Part shown: positions 7,822 through 15,558 of the stretch, piece by piece
How positions within the stretch are numbered: position 1 is the stretch's first letter
Layout of the letters: every line of letters starts with the position of its first letter
From: Pseudomonadota bacterium
GTDB lineage: Bacteria > Pseudomonadota > Gammaproteobacteria > Steroidobacterales > Steroidobacteraceae
Direction: 5' to 3'
Assembly: GCA_018241445.1 (NCBI GenBank)
Contig: JAFEDT010000003.1
Location: 62,001 to 126,000, forward strand
Length of the DNA stretch: 64,000 nt
The notes under the pieces: generated by a model
Told to the model about the DNA's origin: nothing
The model's input: only the letters and a program-made list of their open reading frames with translations
The model's database searches: none
Position numbers and translations under genes: made by a program

Positions 7822-8984
7822 TGGATTTCGGGCTGAGCGGGGAACAGGAGATGATCGTGCGCAGCACGCGCGAGTTCGTCCGCCACGAACTGGTGCCGCA
7901 CGAAAACGAGGTGGAGGAGAGCGGGGTGCTGCGGCCCGAGCTGCTGCGTGAACTGAAGGCGAAGGCGATCGCCGCCGGGCTGTATGCGGCCAACATGCCC
8001 GTCGACGTGGGCGGCGCCGGCCTGGATACCGTGAGCTGGGTGCTGTATGAAAAGGAGCTGGGCTATACCGGCTACGCGCTGCACTACAGCTGCGTGGCGC
8101 GGCCCTCAAACATCCTGCTCGCCTGCCAGGGCGAGCAGCGCGAGCGCTACCTGCTGCCCACTGTGCGCGGGGAGCGCACCGAGTGCCTCGCCATGACCGA
8201 GCCGCAGGCGGGCTCGGATCTGCGCGGCATGCGCACCAGCGCACGGCAGGACGGCGCCGACTTCATCATCAACGGCACCAAGCACTTCATCAGCCATGCC
8301 GACCATGCCGACTTCGTGATCCTGTTCGCCGCCAGCGGCGAGGAGGACAGCGGCCGCGGCAGGCGACGGTTGATCACCGCCTTCCTGGTGGACATGGGCA
8401 CGCCCGGGTTCACGGTCCGACCCGGCTACCGCAACGTCTCGCACCGCGGCTACACCAACAGCATCCTGGAGTTCAACGACTGCCGCGTGCCGCGCAGCGC
8501 GGTGCTGGGCGAGGTGCACAAGGGCTTCGAGGTGGCGGGGACCTGGCTGGGCGCCACGCGCCTGCAGGTCGCGGCCAACTGCCTGGGCCGCGCCGGGCGC
8601 GCCCTGGAGGCGGCGCAGCAGTGGGCGGTCGACCGCGTGCAGTTCGGCCAGCCGATCGGGCGCTTCCAGGGCGTGTCCTTCAAGCTGGCCGACATGGCGC
8701 TGGAGCTGCGCGCCGCGGAACTGCTGACCCTGCAGGCGGCCTGGAAGGCTGATCAGGGTCTTGCCACGGAATCGGACATGGCCATGGCGAAACTCAAGGC
8801 TTCCGAGGTGCTGGCCATGATCGCCGACGAGGCGCTGCAGATCCATGGCGGCATGGGACTGATGAGCGAGTTGCCGCTGGAGCGGATCTGGCGCGACGCG
8901 CGCATCGAGCGCATCTGGGACGGCACCAGCGAGGTGCAGCGACACATCATTTCGCGCGCGCTGTTGCGCCCGCTGGGGGGGTAG
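7821..8984 (+). CDS. Acyl-CoA dehydrogenase, probable gamma-butyrobetainyl-CoA dehydrogenase
   Basis: 387 residues with the full acyl-CoA dehydrogenase layout: helical N-domain, FAD-binding MTEPQAGSDLRG (125-136), beta domain, and the C-terminal helical domain with DRVQFGQPIGRFQG and LQIHGGMGL. In a carnitine island its expected step is oxidation of gamma-butyrobetainyl-CoA to crotonobetainyl-CoA, as CaiA-type enzymes catalyse in reverse. Odd point: the catalytic base, Glu in the family motif IYEGTS, is Asp367 here (IWDGTSEVQR), and the alternative Glu position used by isovaleryl-CoA dehydrogenases reads Thr247. It shares one base with the regulator's stop codon, so it is translationally coupled. 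Confidence 0.8.
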   Translation: MDFGLSGEQEMIVRSTREFVRHELVPHENEVEESGVLRPELLRELKAKAIAAGLYAANMPVDVGGAGLDTVSWVLYEKELGYTGYALHYSCVARPSNILLACQGEQRERYLLPTVRGERTECLAMTEPQAGSDLRGMRTSARQDGADFIINGTKHFISHADHADFVILFAASGEEDSGRGRRRLITAFLVDMGTPGFTVRPGYRNVSHRGYTNSILEFNDCRVPRSAVLGEVHKGFEVAGTWLGATRLQVAANCLGRAGRALEAAQQWAVDRVQFGQPIGRFQGVSFKLADMALELRAAELLTLQAAWKADQGLATESDMAMAKLKASEVLAMIADEALQIHGGMGLMSELPLERIWRDARIERIWDGTSEVQRHIISRALLRPLGG

Positions 8985-8997
8985 GGGCGCGGGGCCG

Positions 8998-9511
8998 CTA
9001 TCGATCGTCGGCATCACGGCCAGCAGAGGCGGACACCGCGGGCGTAACCGCTACCCGATAGCCAGTCATAACCCAGGCCCGTTGGCTGGGGGCGAAGCGC
9101 GGCGCCAGCAGCCCGTCATTGATCTCGCGGCTGGCGGCAAAGCGATCGAAGGCAGTGGCGGGAAGAAACAGGCGCGAATTGTCGCTGAAGCCGTCCGAGG
9201 CGGAGTCGATGTCGCCCTCGACCGCCGAGATGATGCTTGCCGATCTCCCCATCCTGAAACGTGTCGGGCCACTTGCCAAAGTTGTCGGGAAAGCCGCCGG
9301 TAAAGGGCAGTTCGTAGAGGGGGTGTATCCAGTTGGTCCCGAGGTAGTTGAATTCCCAATAGGAGTGCGCGTCGCTCTGCTGCAGCGAATTATAGGCGCC
9401 CATGCTTTCCTGGATCGGCACGACATTCGTCTGCAGATCGGGAAAGTGATCGGATGCCCTGGGGAAGTGCACGTCATTGCCGTCCATCGTCATTCCCAGG
9501 CACTCAGACAA
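8998..9511 (-). pseudogene. Unrecognised gene broken by a frameshift
   Basis: Two leftward frames that each read like protein meet near 9235-9250. The upstream part begins MSECLGMTMDGNDVHFPRAS and runs through AHSYWEFNYLGTNWIHPLYE to KWPDTFQDGEIGK. Past that point this frame turns basic and non-protein-like, while the next frame continues plausibly as SIISAVEGDIDSASDGFSD to the stop after SASAGRDADDR. Joined, they would give about 170 residues. No family is recognised and no signal peptide is seen. It could be a decayed gene or a single-base sequencing or assembly error. The 128 bp from here to the phosphoesterase gene hold only that gene's leader. Confidence 0.5.
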
Positions 9512-9639
9512 TCGGCGCCGGCGCGGGGATTTCCCGGGCTGCCGTCGCCCCTGGCCAGCCGCCGCTGTCCGGCAAATGCCGGGAATAAAATCCGCGCTGC
9601 AGGTGTCTAGCCGTGGGAACCCAACACCGGAGGACTACC

Positions 9640-10581
9640 ATGGCTGATGATTCACAGAGGCTTTCACGTCGTCGCGCCTTGCAGTGCCTGGCGTACGGGG
9701 GCGCGGGGACGTTATTTACCATCGCCGGCGGGGTACTGGCGCCGATCGATCTGGCGGCCGCCGCAATGACCCGCGGCCAGGCCGTGCCGGCCGGCAAGCC
9801 GCTGTTTGTGCAGATCAGCGACTCGCACATCGGGTTCCACAAGGAGGCGAATCCGGACGTCAACGCTACGCTCGGCAGCTCCATCGATCTGGTCAACCGG
9901 CTGCCGGTTGCACCGCAGCTGATCCTGCACACCGGCGATATCACCCATCTGTCCAAACCCGAACAGTTCGACGTTGCGCAACAGATGCTCGGGAAGTTTC
10001 GCGTGCGGGACGTGCACACGGTACCCGGGGAACATGACGTCGCCGACGCGACGGTATCTGAGTACTTCAATCGCTTCGGCAAGCCCTCGGCCAACAAGGG
10101 CTACTACAGCTTCGATCACGCCGGCGTCCATTTCCTGGCGCTCATCAATGTCCTGCAGGCGAAGGATGGCGGCGCCGGCTACCTGGGAGAGGAGCAGATC
10201 GAGTGGGCGGCCGCGGATCTGCGCGCGCGCACTTCCAGTACGCCAATCGTCGTCTTTGCGCACATGCCCCTGTGGGATATCTACGAGCCGTGGGGATGGC
10301 GCACGAGCGACGCGGACGCACTGCTCACGCACTTGCGGCGCTTCGGCTCAGTCACGGTACTGAATGGGCACATACATCAGATCGTGCAAAAGGTTGAGGG
10401 AAACATCACCTTTCACACGGCGCAATCGACCGCCTACCCTCAGCCGGCACCGGGCGAGGGCGCCGGGCCTGGCCCCCTGAAAGTTCCGGCCGAGGAGTTG
10501 TCGCGCCACCTGGGCGTCACCAGCGTTGCGTTGCGGCCGCATCCACGTTCCCTGGTACTGACCGATACCGCCCTGGGTTGA
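9640..10581 (+). CDS. Tat-exported calcineurin-like metallophosphoesterase
   Basis: 313 residues from ATG 9640 (GGAGG six bases upstream). The N-terminus SRRRALQCLAYGGAG is a twin-arginine signal, so export of a folded, metal-loaded protein is expected. Metallophosphoesterase motifs in order: DSH in FVQISDSHIGF, GD in LHTGDITH, the GNHD motif changed to GEHD in VPGEHDV, H in VVFAHMPLW, and NGHIH. Asn to Glu in the third motif removes the usual bridging-metal ligand, so altered metal use is possible. Substrate unknown; CpdA-like and cell-wall phosphatases share the fold. A small cytochrome c gene follows 13 bp later. Confidence 0.8.
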   Translation: MADDSQRLSRRRALQCLAYGGAGTLFTIAGGVLAPIDLAAAAMTRGQAVPAGKPLFVQISDSHIGFHKEANPDVNATLGSSIDLVNRLPVAPQLILHTGDITHLSKPEQFDVAQQMLGKFRVRDVHTVPGEHDVADATVSEYFNRFGKPSANKGYYSFDHAGVHFLALINVLQAKDGGAGYLGEEQIEWAAADLRARTSSTPIVVFAHMPLWDIYEPWGWRTSDADALLTHLRRFGSVTVLNGHIHQIVQKVEGNITFHTAQSTAYPQPAPGEGAGPGPLKVPAEELSRHLGVTSVALRPHPRSLVLTDTALG

Positions 10582-10594
10582 GTGGAGCGATGCC

Positions 10595-11014
10595 ATGAAA
10601 CAGGACCAGCTGATAACCCTGCGCTGCGGACCGCTGGCGGTGGCGGGAGCGATCGTGACTGCAGTGGCGGCCCTCGCGGCCGCATCGGTGTATGCCGCAA
10701 CGGCGAGCCCGCCGCACCCGGGAGACCCGGTGCGCGGCAAGACCGTCTACCAGGGCTGCATGGGATGTCATTCGCTCGACGAGGATGACGTCGGCCCGCA
10801 TCACCGCGGTGTCGTCGGAAGAACCGCCGGGAGCGTGTCCGGTTACGCGTATTCGCCGGCGCTGAAGAACTCGCACATCGTCTGGGACCGGGCGAATCTT
10901 GATCGCTGGCTGACCAGCCCGCAGGGCCTGGTTCCCGGGGCCAAGATGTTCTTTGCCTTGCCCAACCCGCAGGACCGCGCGGATGTCATCGCGTACCTCG
11001 CGGAGCAGCGCTGA
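10595..11014 (+). CDS. Periplasmic class I cytochrome c
   Basis: 139 residues with a cleavable signal peptide (hydrophobic core AGAIVTAVAALAAASVYA). The haem site CMGCH follows KTVYQG; the downstream pattern VGPHHRGVVGRTAG, YSPALKN, and the axial Met region PGAKMFFALPNPQDRADVIAYL is that of mitochondrial-type c and c2 cytochromes. It sits 13 bp behind the Tat phosphoesterase and probably shares its transcript. The electron partner cannot be named; a periplasmic dehydrogenase or respiratory oxidase is likely. Confidence 0.85.
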   Translation: MKQDQLITLRCGPLAVAGAIVTAVAALAAASVYAATASPPHPGDPVRGKTVYQGCMGCHSLDEDDVGPHHRGVVGRTAGSVSGYAYSPALKNSHIVWDRANLDRWLTSPQGLVPGAKMFFALPNPQDRADVIAYLAEQR

Positions 11015-11028
11015 GGTGAATCAATGTA

Positions 11029-11050
11029 CGCCGGGCGTGCGCGCCCGGCG
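11029..11050. terminator. Perfect 9-bp hairpin between convergent units
   Basis: CGCCGGGCG / CGCCCGGCG around the tetraloop TGCG, in the 65-bp gap between the stop of the cytochrome c gene and the stop of the leftward hydratase gene. A bidirectional terminator is likely, although no T run follows on either strand. Confidence 0.5.
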
Positions 11051-11079
11051 CCCGGATGGCCCTGGCGCCCGGCGCCCCG

Positions 11080-11859
11080 TCAGCGCCCCCGCCACTTCGG
11101 CTTGCGCTTCTCGGCGAAGGCGCGCGCGCCTTCCTTCAGGTCCTCGGAGCGCAGCACCTTCTGCACGGCACTCAGGGCGTCGTGCAGCTCGAAGGCCGGG
11201 TGCTCGGCGACCATCTCGGTGTGGCGCAGGAGCTGCTTGATGGCGGGAAACAGCAGCGGCGGGCCGTCGGCCAGCTGGCGGGCGATCTCGCGCGCCTTGG
11301 CGAGCGAGCCGCCGGTTGGCACCACGTGGTTGGCCAGCCCCCAGTGCCTGGCTTCCTGCGCGTCCATCCAGCGCCCGGTCATCAGGAATTCCACTGCCAC
11401 GTGGTAGGGGATCCTGCGCCGCAGCTTGATGGTGCCGGCGTCCGCCAGCACCCCGACGTTGATCTCCGGCAGTGCAAAGCGGGCGTGCTCCTCCATGACG
11501 ATGATGTCGGTGCCCAGCACCAGCTCGAAGCCGCCACCGCAGGCAATGCCATTCACCGCCGCGATCAGCGGCTTGTCCAGGTTGCGCGGGTGGTTCAGTC
11601 CGCCGAAGCCGCCCGCTCCCCAGTCTGAATCGGACTCTTCGCCGGCCGCGGCGCCCTTCAGGTCCCAGCCGGCGCAGAAGAAGCGGCTGCCGGCGCCGGT
11701 GACGATGGCGACGCGCAGCTGCGGGTCGTCGCGGAAGGCGCTGAACACATCGTTGAGACGCCGGCTGGTGGCGAGGCTGATGGCGTTGGCCTTGGGACGG
11801 TCGAGCGTCACTTCCAGGATCGCTCCGTCGCTGCGCGTCAAGACACCGTGATCGGACAT
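11080..11859 (-). CDS. caiD: Crotonobetainyl-CoA hydratase (CaiD-like enoyl-CoA hydratase)
   Basis: 259 residues, crotonase superfamily. Close to E. coli CaiD over long stretches: ILEVTLDRPKANAI, FRDDPQLRVAIVTGAG, AGWDLKGAAAGEE, LDKPLIAAVNGIACGGGFEL, and the end AFAEKRKPKWRGR. CaiD hydrates crotonobetainyl-CoA to L-carnitinyl-CoA. The oxyanion-hole segments are FFCAGWDLK and IACGGGFE. ATG 11859 has GGGAGGA upstream. It is the last gene of the leftward carnitine unit, 43 bp behind the ADP-forming synthetase. With that synthetase and the acyl-CoA dehydrogenase it could extend carnitine breakdown back to gamma-butyrobetaine. Confidence 0.85.
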   Translation of the reverse strand: MSDHGVLTRSDGAILEVTLDRPKANAISLATSRRLNDVFSAFRDDPQLRVAIVTGAGSRFFCAGWDLKGAAAGEESDSDWGAGGFGGLNHPRNLDKPLIAAVNGIACGGGFELVLGTDIIVMEEHARFALPEINVGVLADAGTIKLRRRIPYHVAVEFLMTGRWMDAQEARHWGLANHVVPTGGSLAKAREIARQLADGPPLLFPAIKQLLRHTEMVAEHPAFELHDALSAVQKVLRSEDLKEGARAFAEKRKPKWRGR

Positions 11860-11902
11860 GTGTTCCTCCCGGACGGGGTGCGGGTTGCCAGGTGGCGGAC
11901 AG

Positions 11903-13975
11903 TCAGGCGAATCGTATCAGCGCATCAACCGCCACGGCGCCACGGCCCGGCGGGCGCACGATCACGGGATTGACGTCCAGGCCCGCGAGCGTGTCAACGT
12001 GCGCCGCCGCATAGCGCGCGCAGGCCAGAGCAACCGCCACCAGGGCGGGCAGGTCGGCGGCCGGGCGGCCGCGGAAGCCACGCAGCAGCGGCCACAGGCG
12101 CAACTGCTGCAGGGCCGCCTCGATGGCCGCGGCGGTAAAGGGCGGCAGCAGCGTAACCGTGTCGCGCAGCAGTTCCGTGAGTACGCCGCCTGCGCCCAGC
12201 ACCAGGGTCTGGCCCCACTGGGGATCGACACCGATGCCGACCAGGACCTCCGCGACGCCGTCGCCGATCATTTCCTCGACCAGGATGTGCGCGCAGAGCC
12301 GTGCCAGGCGCTGCGCGCCCGCGTGCGCCTGTTGCGCCGTGCGCACGTCCAGGATCACGCCGCCTGCCTCGGACTTGTGTTCCAGCGCGGCATCGACAGC
12401 TTTCAGCACGACCGGAAAGCCGATTGCTTCAGCGGCCGCCGCCGCTGCTTCGGGCGTAACCCGCCGCGAGCGGGGTATCGGCACTCCGTGGGCGGCGAGG
12501 GCTTCCTTGGCTGCGAATTCATCGAGCGGCGGCGCGACCGCACGGGCAGGCCCGGCGACTCCCCGTGCGCGGCGCGGCAGGCACAGCTCGACCGTGCTTG
12601 CCGAGCCCCAGGCGCGCCCCACCGCGGCAGCCAATGCCAGCGCCTCCAGGCCTTCGCGCTGTCCCTGCAGCGGCGCGATGCCGCGCTCCAGGCAGCGTGC
12701 ACGCGTCGCAACGGACAGTGATTCCGGCAGCGCCGACAGCAGTGCGCCGCGTGTGCCCGCGGCCTGCACGGCGGCGATGAACTGGTCGATCACGCCGGTG
12801 TAAGCGCGGTCGTCGCTGCCGGCGGGCGGGCAACTGATCATGAAGGCGGTGGCGTCGAAGCCCAGTTGCTGAGTCACGCCGAACATCTCGCGCAGCCGTG
12901 GCAGGTCGAACCACGCGTGACTGTGGAAATCGAACGGGTTTGCGACCTGAACCTTGTCGCTCATGATCTCGCCCAGGCGGGCGGCCTCGCGCGCCGGGAT
13001 TTCCGGGAACTGCAACGGCAGCTCCCGCGCCAGGTCGGCGCAGGTGGCCATATCGCCGCCTGAAGCACCCAGCAGCATCAGGTGATTGCCGGGCAGCGGC
13101 CCGCCGCTGTGGAAGATCTTGAGAGTCTCGCACAGGGTGGCGAGCGATTCGCAGCGCGCGACGCCCAGCTGCCGGCACAGTGCATCGAAGGCAGCGTCAG
13201 CGCCGGCGAGCGCGCCGGTATGGGTGCGCACCGTGGCGGCGGCAACCTCCGTGCGTCCCGCCTTCACCAGCGCAATGGGTTTGCCGGCCGCGCGTGCGCG
13301 CTGTATCGCACCAACGAAATGCGCCCCATCGCGCACCCCCTCCAGGTAGAGACCGATTGCCGTGACGCGTGCGTCCGCCGCCAGCAGGTCGATCAGGTCC
13401 TCCGCCGCCAGCCGTGTCTGGTTGCCCACGGTCAGCAGGTAGCCGATGGGCAGCGAGCGGTCGCCGAACAGCAGGTTGAGTGCGATGGTGCCGCTCTGGC
13501 AGATCAGCGCCACGCCCCGCTCAGGCCGCCCGCCCACAACCTGGTCAGGCCAAAGCGCGGCGCCGTCGAAGAAGTTGATGAAGCCATAGCAGTTGGGGCC
13601 AAGGAACGGCAGCGCACCCGCCTGCGCCAGCAGTTGGCGCGTCAACTCCTCGCCCCGCGGCGTGGCGGTCTCGGAGAAGCCGGCCGCGAAGCACACGAAG
13701 CCGCCGGCCCCGCGGCGGGCGAGGGCGCCGGCGATTTCCGGGACGTCCGCGGCAGGGGCTGCCACGAAGGCGGCATCCGGGGCCGCTGGCAGCTCGTCGA
13801 TGCTGCGGAAGTAGCGCTGCTGCGCGTCCGATGAGCGCGTCGGATGCACGCGCCAGATCTCGCCCTTGAATCCCAGGGCGCGGTTGGCGGCGTGCGCTGC
13901 ATCCGCCCAGGCGCCGCCGATGAGCGCCAGGCTGCGTGGTGCCAGCAGGCGCCCGATCCCGGTCGTGGCGTTCAT
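11903..13975 (-). CDS. ADP-forming acyl-CoA synthetase (fused alpha-beta), probable betaine-CoA ligase
   Basis: 690 residues with the acetate-CoA ligase (ADP-forming) order: N-terminal CoA-binding Rossmann domain (LAPRSLALIGG; GALPFLGPNCYGFIN), ligase-type domains with GVALICQSGTIALN and VKAGRTEVAAATVRTHTGAL carrying the phospho-His, and a C-terminal ATP-grasp domain (FAAKEALAAHGVPIP; FPVVLKAVDAALEHKSEAGG; LVLGAGGVLTELLRD). Such enzymes make an acyl-CoA from acid, ATP and CoA, releasing ADP. Inside the carnitine operon it probably activates gamma-butyrobetaine, crotonobetaine or carnitine, a job done by CaiC (AMP-forming) or CaiB (CoA transfer) elsewhere. Its ATG overlaps the thioesterase stop (ATGA). 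Confidence 0.75.
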   Translation of the reverse strand: MNATTGIGRLLAPRSLALIGGAWADAAHAANRALGFKGEIWRVHPTRSSDAQQRYFRSIDELPAAPDAAFVAAPAADVPEIAGALARRGAGGFVCFAAGFSETATPRGEELTRQLLAQAGALPFLGPNCYGFINFFDGAALWPDQVVGGRPERGVALICQSGTIALNLLFGDRSLPIGYLLTVGNQTRLAAEDLIDLLAADARVTAIGLYLEGVRDGAHFVGAIQRARAAGKPIALVKAGRTEVAAATVRTHTGALAGADAAFDALCRQLGVARCESLATLCETLKIFHSGGPLPGNHLMLLGASGGDMATCADLARELPLQFPEIPAREAARLGEIMSDKVQVANPFDFHSHAWFDLPRLREMFGVTQQLGFDATAFMISCPPAGSDDRAYTGVIDQFIAAVQAAGTRGALLSALPESLSVATRARCLERGIAPLQGQREGLEALALAAAVGRAWGSASTVELCLPRRARGVAGPARAVAPPLDEFAAKEALAAHGVPIPRSRRVTPEAAAAAAEAIGFPVVLKAVDAALEHKSEAGGVILDVRTAQQAHAGAQRLARLCAHILVEEMIGDGVAEVLVGIGVDPQWGQTLVLGAGGVLTELLRDTVTLLPPFTAAAIEAALQQLRLWPLLRGFRGRPAADLPALVAVALACARYAAAHVDTLAGLDVNPVIVRPPGRGAVAVDALIRFA

Positions 13976-14466
13976 GCAGGGGCGGGGCGTGACGGCGGCA
14001 ACGCCATGCGCCGTGAACCGGCGCTCGCTGACGCCAGGTGCGCGCTCGCGCGCGCCAGTTCCCCGAGTCGTTCAACCACCTGCGGCGGGAAGGGGCTGCT
14101 GCGTACCCCGGCGTCGCCCTGCGTGACGTGCAGCAGCATGTATTCGACCGTGGCGGCGGTGCAGGCGGCGTCGCGCGAATGCAATTCCAGGTCCGCGTGG
14201 ATGCGCTTGGCGTCGCTGCCGAGCAGGCGCAGCTGAACCTGCACCACGTCACCCGCCTTGACCTCGTGCAGGAAGTGCAGGTGCATCTCCAGCGTGTAGA
14301 GCGTGCCGCCGGTGCGGCGGCGGTAGCCGGCATCCAGGCCGATGCGATCCATCAGCGCATCGACGGCCAGGCTCGCGATCACGGCATAGCTGGCATCGCG
14401 CAGGTGGCCGTTGTAGTCGAGCCAGTCGGCCTGCAGCGGCGTGTCGTAAAGGGCGACCCCCGCCAC
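13972..14466 (-). CDS. cdhB: Betainyl-CoA thioesterase (hot-dog fold)
   Basis: 164 residues from GTG 14466, the 4-hydroxybenzoyl-CoA thioesterase-like hot-dog fold: DWLDYNGHLRDASYAVIASL near the N-terminus carries the catalytic region, followed by TLEMHLHFLHEVKAGDVVQV and the RIHADLELHS strand. In carnitine degradation CdhB hydrolyses betainyl-CoA to glycine betaine and CoA. The position directly after the 3-dehydrocarnitine cleavage enzyme (4-bp gap) and its overlap with the synthetase gene support this. The usual fusion to carnitine dehydrogenase in some species is another reason to connect the two. It might also release carnitine from carnitinyl-CoA. Confidence 0.8.
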   Translation of the reverse strand: MAGVALYDTPLQADWLDYNGHLRDASYAVIASLAVDALMDRIGLDAGYRRRTGGTLYTLEMHLHFLHEVKAGDVVQVQLRLLGSDAKRIHADLELHSRDAACTAATVEYMLLHVTQGDAGVRSSPFPPQVVERLGELARASAHLASASAGSRRMALPPSRPAPA

Positions 14467-14470
14467 GGGC

Positions 14471-15367
14471 CTACAGCCGCAGCCGCTCGCGAGTCTGCCC
14501 CGGGGTCAGGATGCGCGCACCCATCGCCTCGATGATCGTGCGGGCCTTCTCCACCAGCTGGGCGTTGCTGGCGTAGACGCCACGGCTCAGGTACAGGTTG
14601 TCCTCCAGTCCGACGCGCACGTTGCCGCCCAGCAGGATCGACTGCGCCACCCACGGCATCTGCATGCGGCTGATGGCGAAGGAACTCCACACGCAGTCCG
14701 GCGGCAGCGAGTTGACCATGGCCAGCAGGTGGCCGGTGTCGGCCGGCACGCCGTAGGGAATGCCGGTGCACAGCTGGATCATCGCGGGCGCCGGGATCAG
14801 GCCCTCCTTGATCATCTGTTTCACGAACCACAGATTGCCGGTGTCAAAGACCTCCAGTTCCACCTTGACCTTCAGGTCGCGCAGCAGTGCGGCTCCCTCG
14901 CGCTGGTAGTCTGGCGTGGATACATAGGCGCGGTTGGCGTCGCCGAAGTTCAGCGTGCCGCAGTCGAGCGTGGCAATATCCGGACGATACTTGCCTTCCT
15001 CGCACAGCTCGATCACGTGACGCATGCGTTCGCGCTGGCTGACGAAGTCGCTGCCGGCCGCCGGGGTCTCGCGCAGGCCGTCGCGCCCGACGCAGATATA
15101 GCCGCCCATGCCGCAGGTCAGGTTGACCAGGACATCGACGCCGCTGTCACGGATGCGCTGCACCACCTCGCGGTAGTGGCGCGTCGCCATGCTGAATTCG
15201 CCGCTGTCCGGGTCACGCACGTGGATATGCACGATGGCGGCGCCGGCGCGCGCGGCAGCGACGGCCGATTCCGCGATCTGCTGGGGAGTGATGGGGCAGT
15301 GTGGGCTGCGGGTGACCTTGGAGTCATCGCCCGTGACCGCGCAGGTGATGAAGACGTCGTGGTTCAT
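14471..15367 (-). CDS. cdhC: 3-dehydrocarnitine:acetyl-CoA cleavage enzyme (BKACE, DUF849)
   Basis: 298 residues with the beta-keto acid cleavage enzyme pattern: FITCAVTGDDSKV at the N-terminus, zinc ligands in AAIVHIHVRDP, VLVNLTCGMGG, TLDCGTLNFGD, and the conserved ending DNLYLSRGVYASNAQLVEKA. BKACE proteins condense a beta-keto acid with acetyl-CoA; the carnitine member yields betainyl-CoA and acetoacetate from 3-dehydrocarnitine. It is the first gene of the leftward unit (GAGGA before ATG 15367) and the operator-like inverted repeat at 15393-15413 is 26 bp upstream. The assignment to carnitine rests on the neighbouring cdhA and cdhB. Confidence 0.85.
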   Translation of the reverse strand: MNHDVFITCAVTGDDSKVTRSPHCPITPQQIAESAVAAARAGAAIVHIHVRDPDSGEFSMATRHYREVVQRIRDSGVDVLVNLTCGMGGYICVGRDGLRETPAAGSDFVSQRERMRHVIELCEEGKYRPDIATLDCGTLNFGDANRAYVSTPDYQREGAALLRDLKVKVELEVFDTGNLWFVKQMIKEGLIPAPAMIQLCTGIPYGVPADTGHLLAMVNSLPPDCVWSSFAISRMQMPWVAQSILLGGNVRVGLEDNLYLSRGVYASNAQLVEKARTIIEAMGARILTPGQTRERLRL

Positions 15368-15392
15368 GGGTCCTCAGGGCGGAAATATTGAA

Positions 15393-15413
15393 ATATTATG
15401 GCGACAATAATAT
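15393..15413. promoter_or_regulatory. Inverted repeat operator upstream of the BKACE unit
   Basis: Arms ATATTAT (15393-15399) and ATAATAT (15407-15413) with a 7-base centre GGCGACA. Its left 15 bases match 14 of 15 at 6130-6144 before carnitine dehydrogenase. The site lies 26 bp upstream of the leftward BKACE start, where a repressor would block the promoter, and about 145 bp from the rightward PotF-like gene. Likely target of the TetR regulator at 7228-7821. Confidence 0.65.
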
Positions 15414-15558
15414 AACGGGAGCGCGACGCCGTGCAAGGCGTGCGCAGGCGCAGGGCCGTGCGAGCGCTGGCCCAGGGGTCGACAGCCAGCGCGCACAGGC
15501 GACTGGCTTCAGGATGTGTCCGCGGGCGATAGTGTCAGCAGCTGCTGGTGGGAGCCGC

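Noticed and set aside
6133..8244. Long leftward open frame of about 700 codons opposite carnitine dehydrogenase, TetR and acyl-CoA dehydrogenase
   Set aside because: Its translation is His-, Gln- and Arg-rich without domains and it lies opposite three well-supported genes; a GC-driven shadow.
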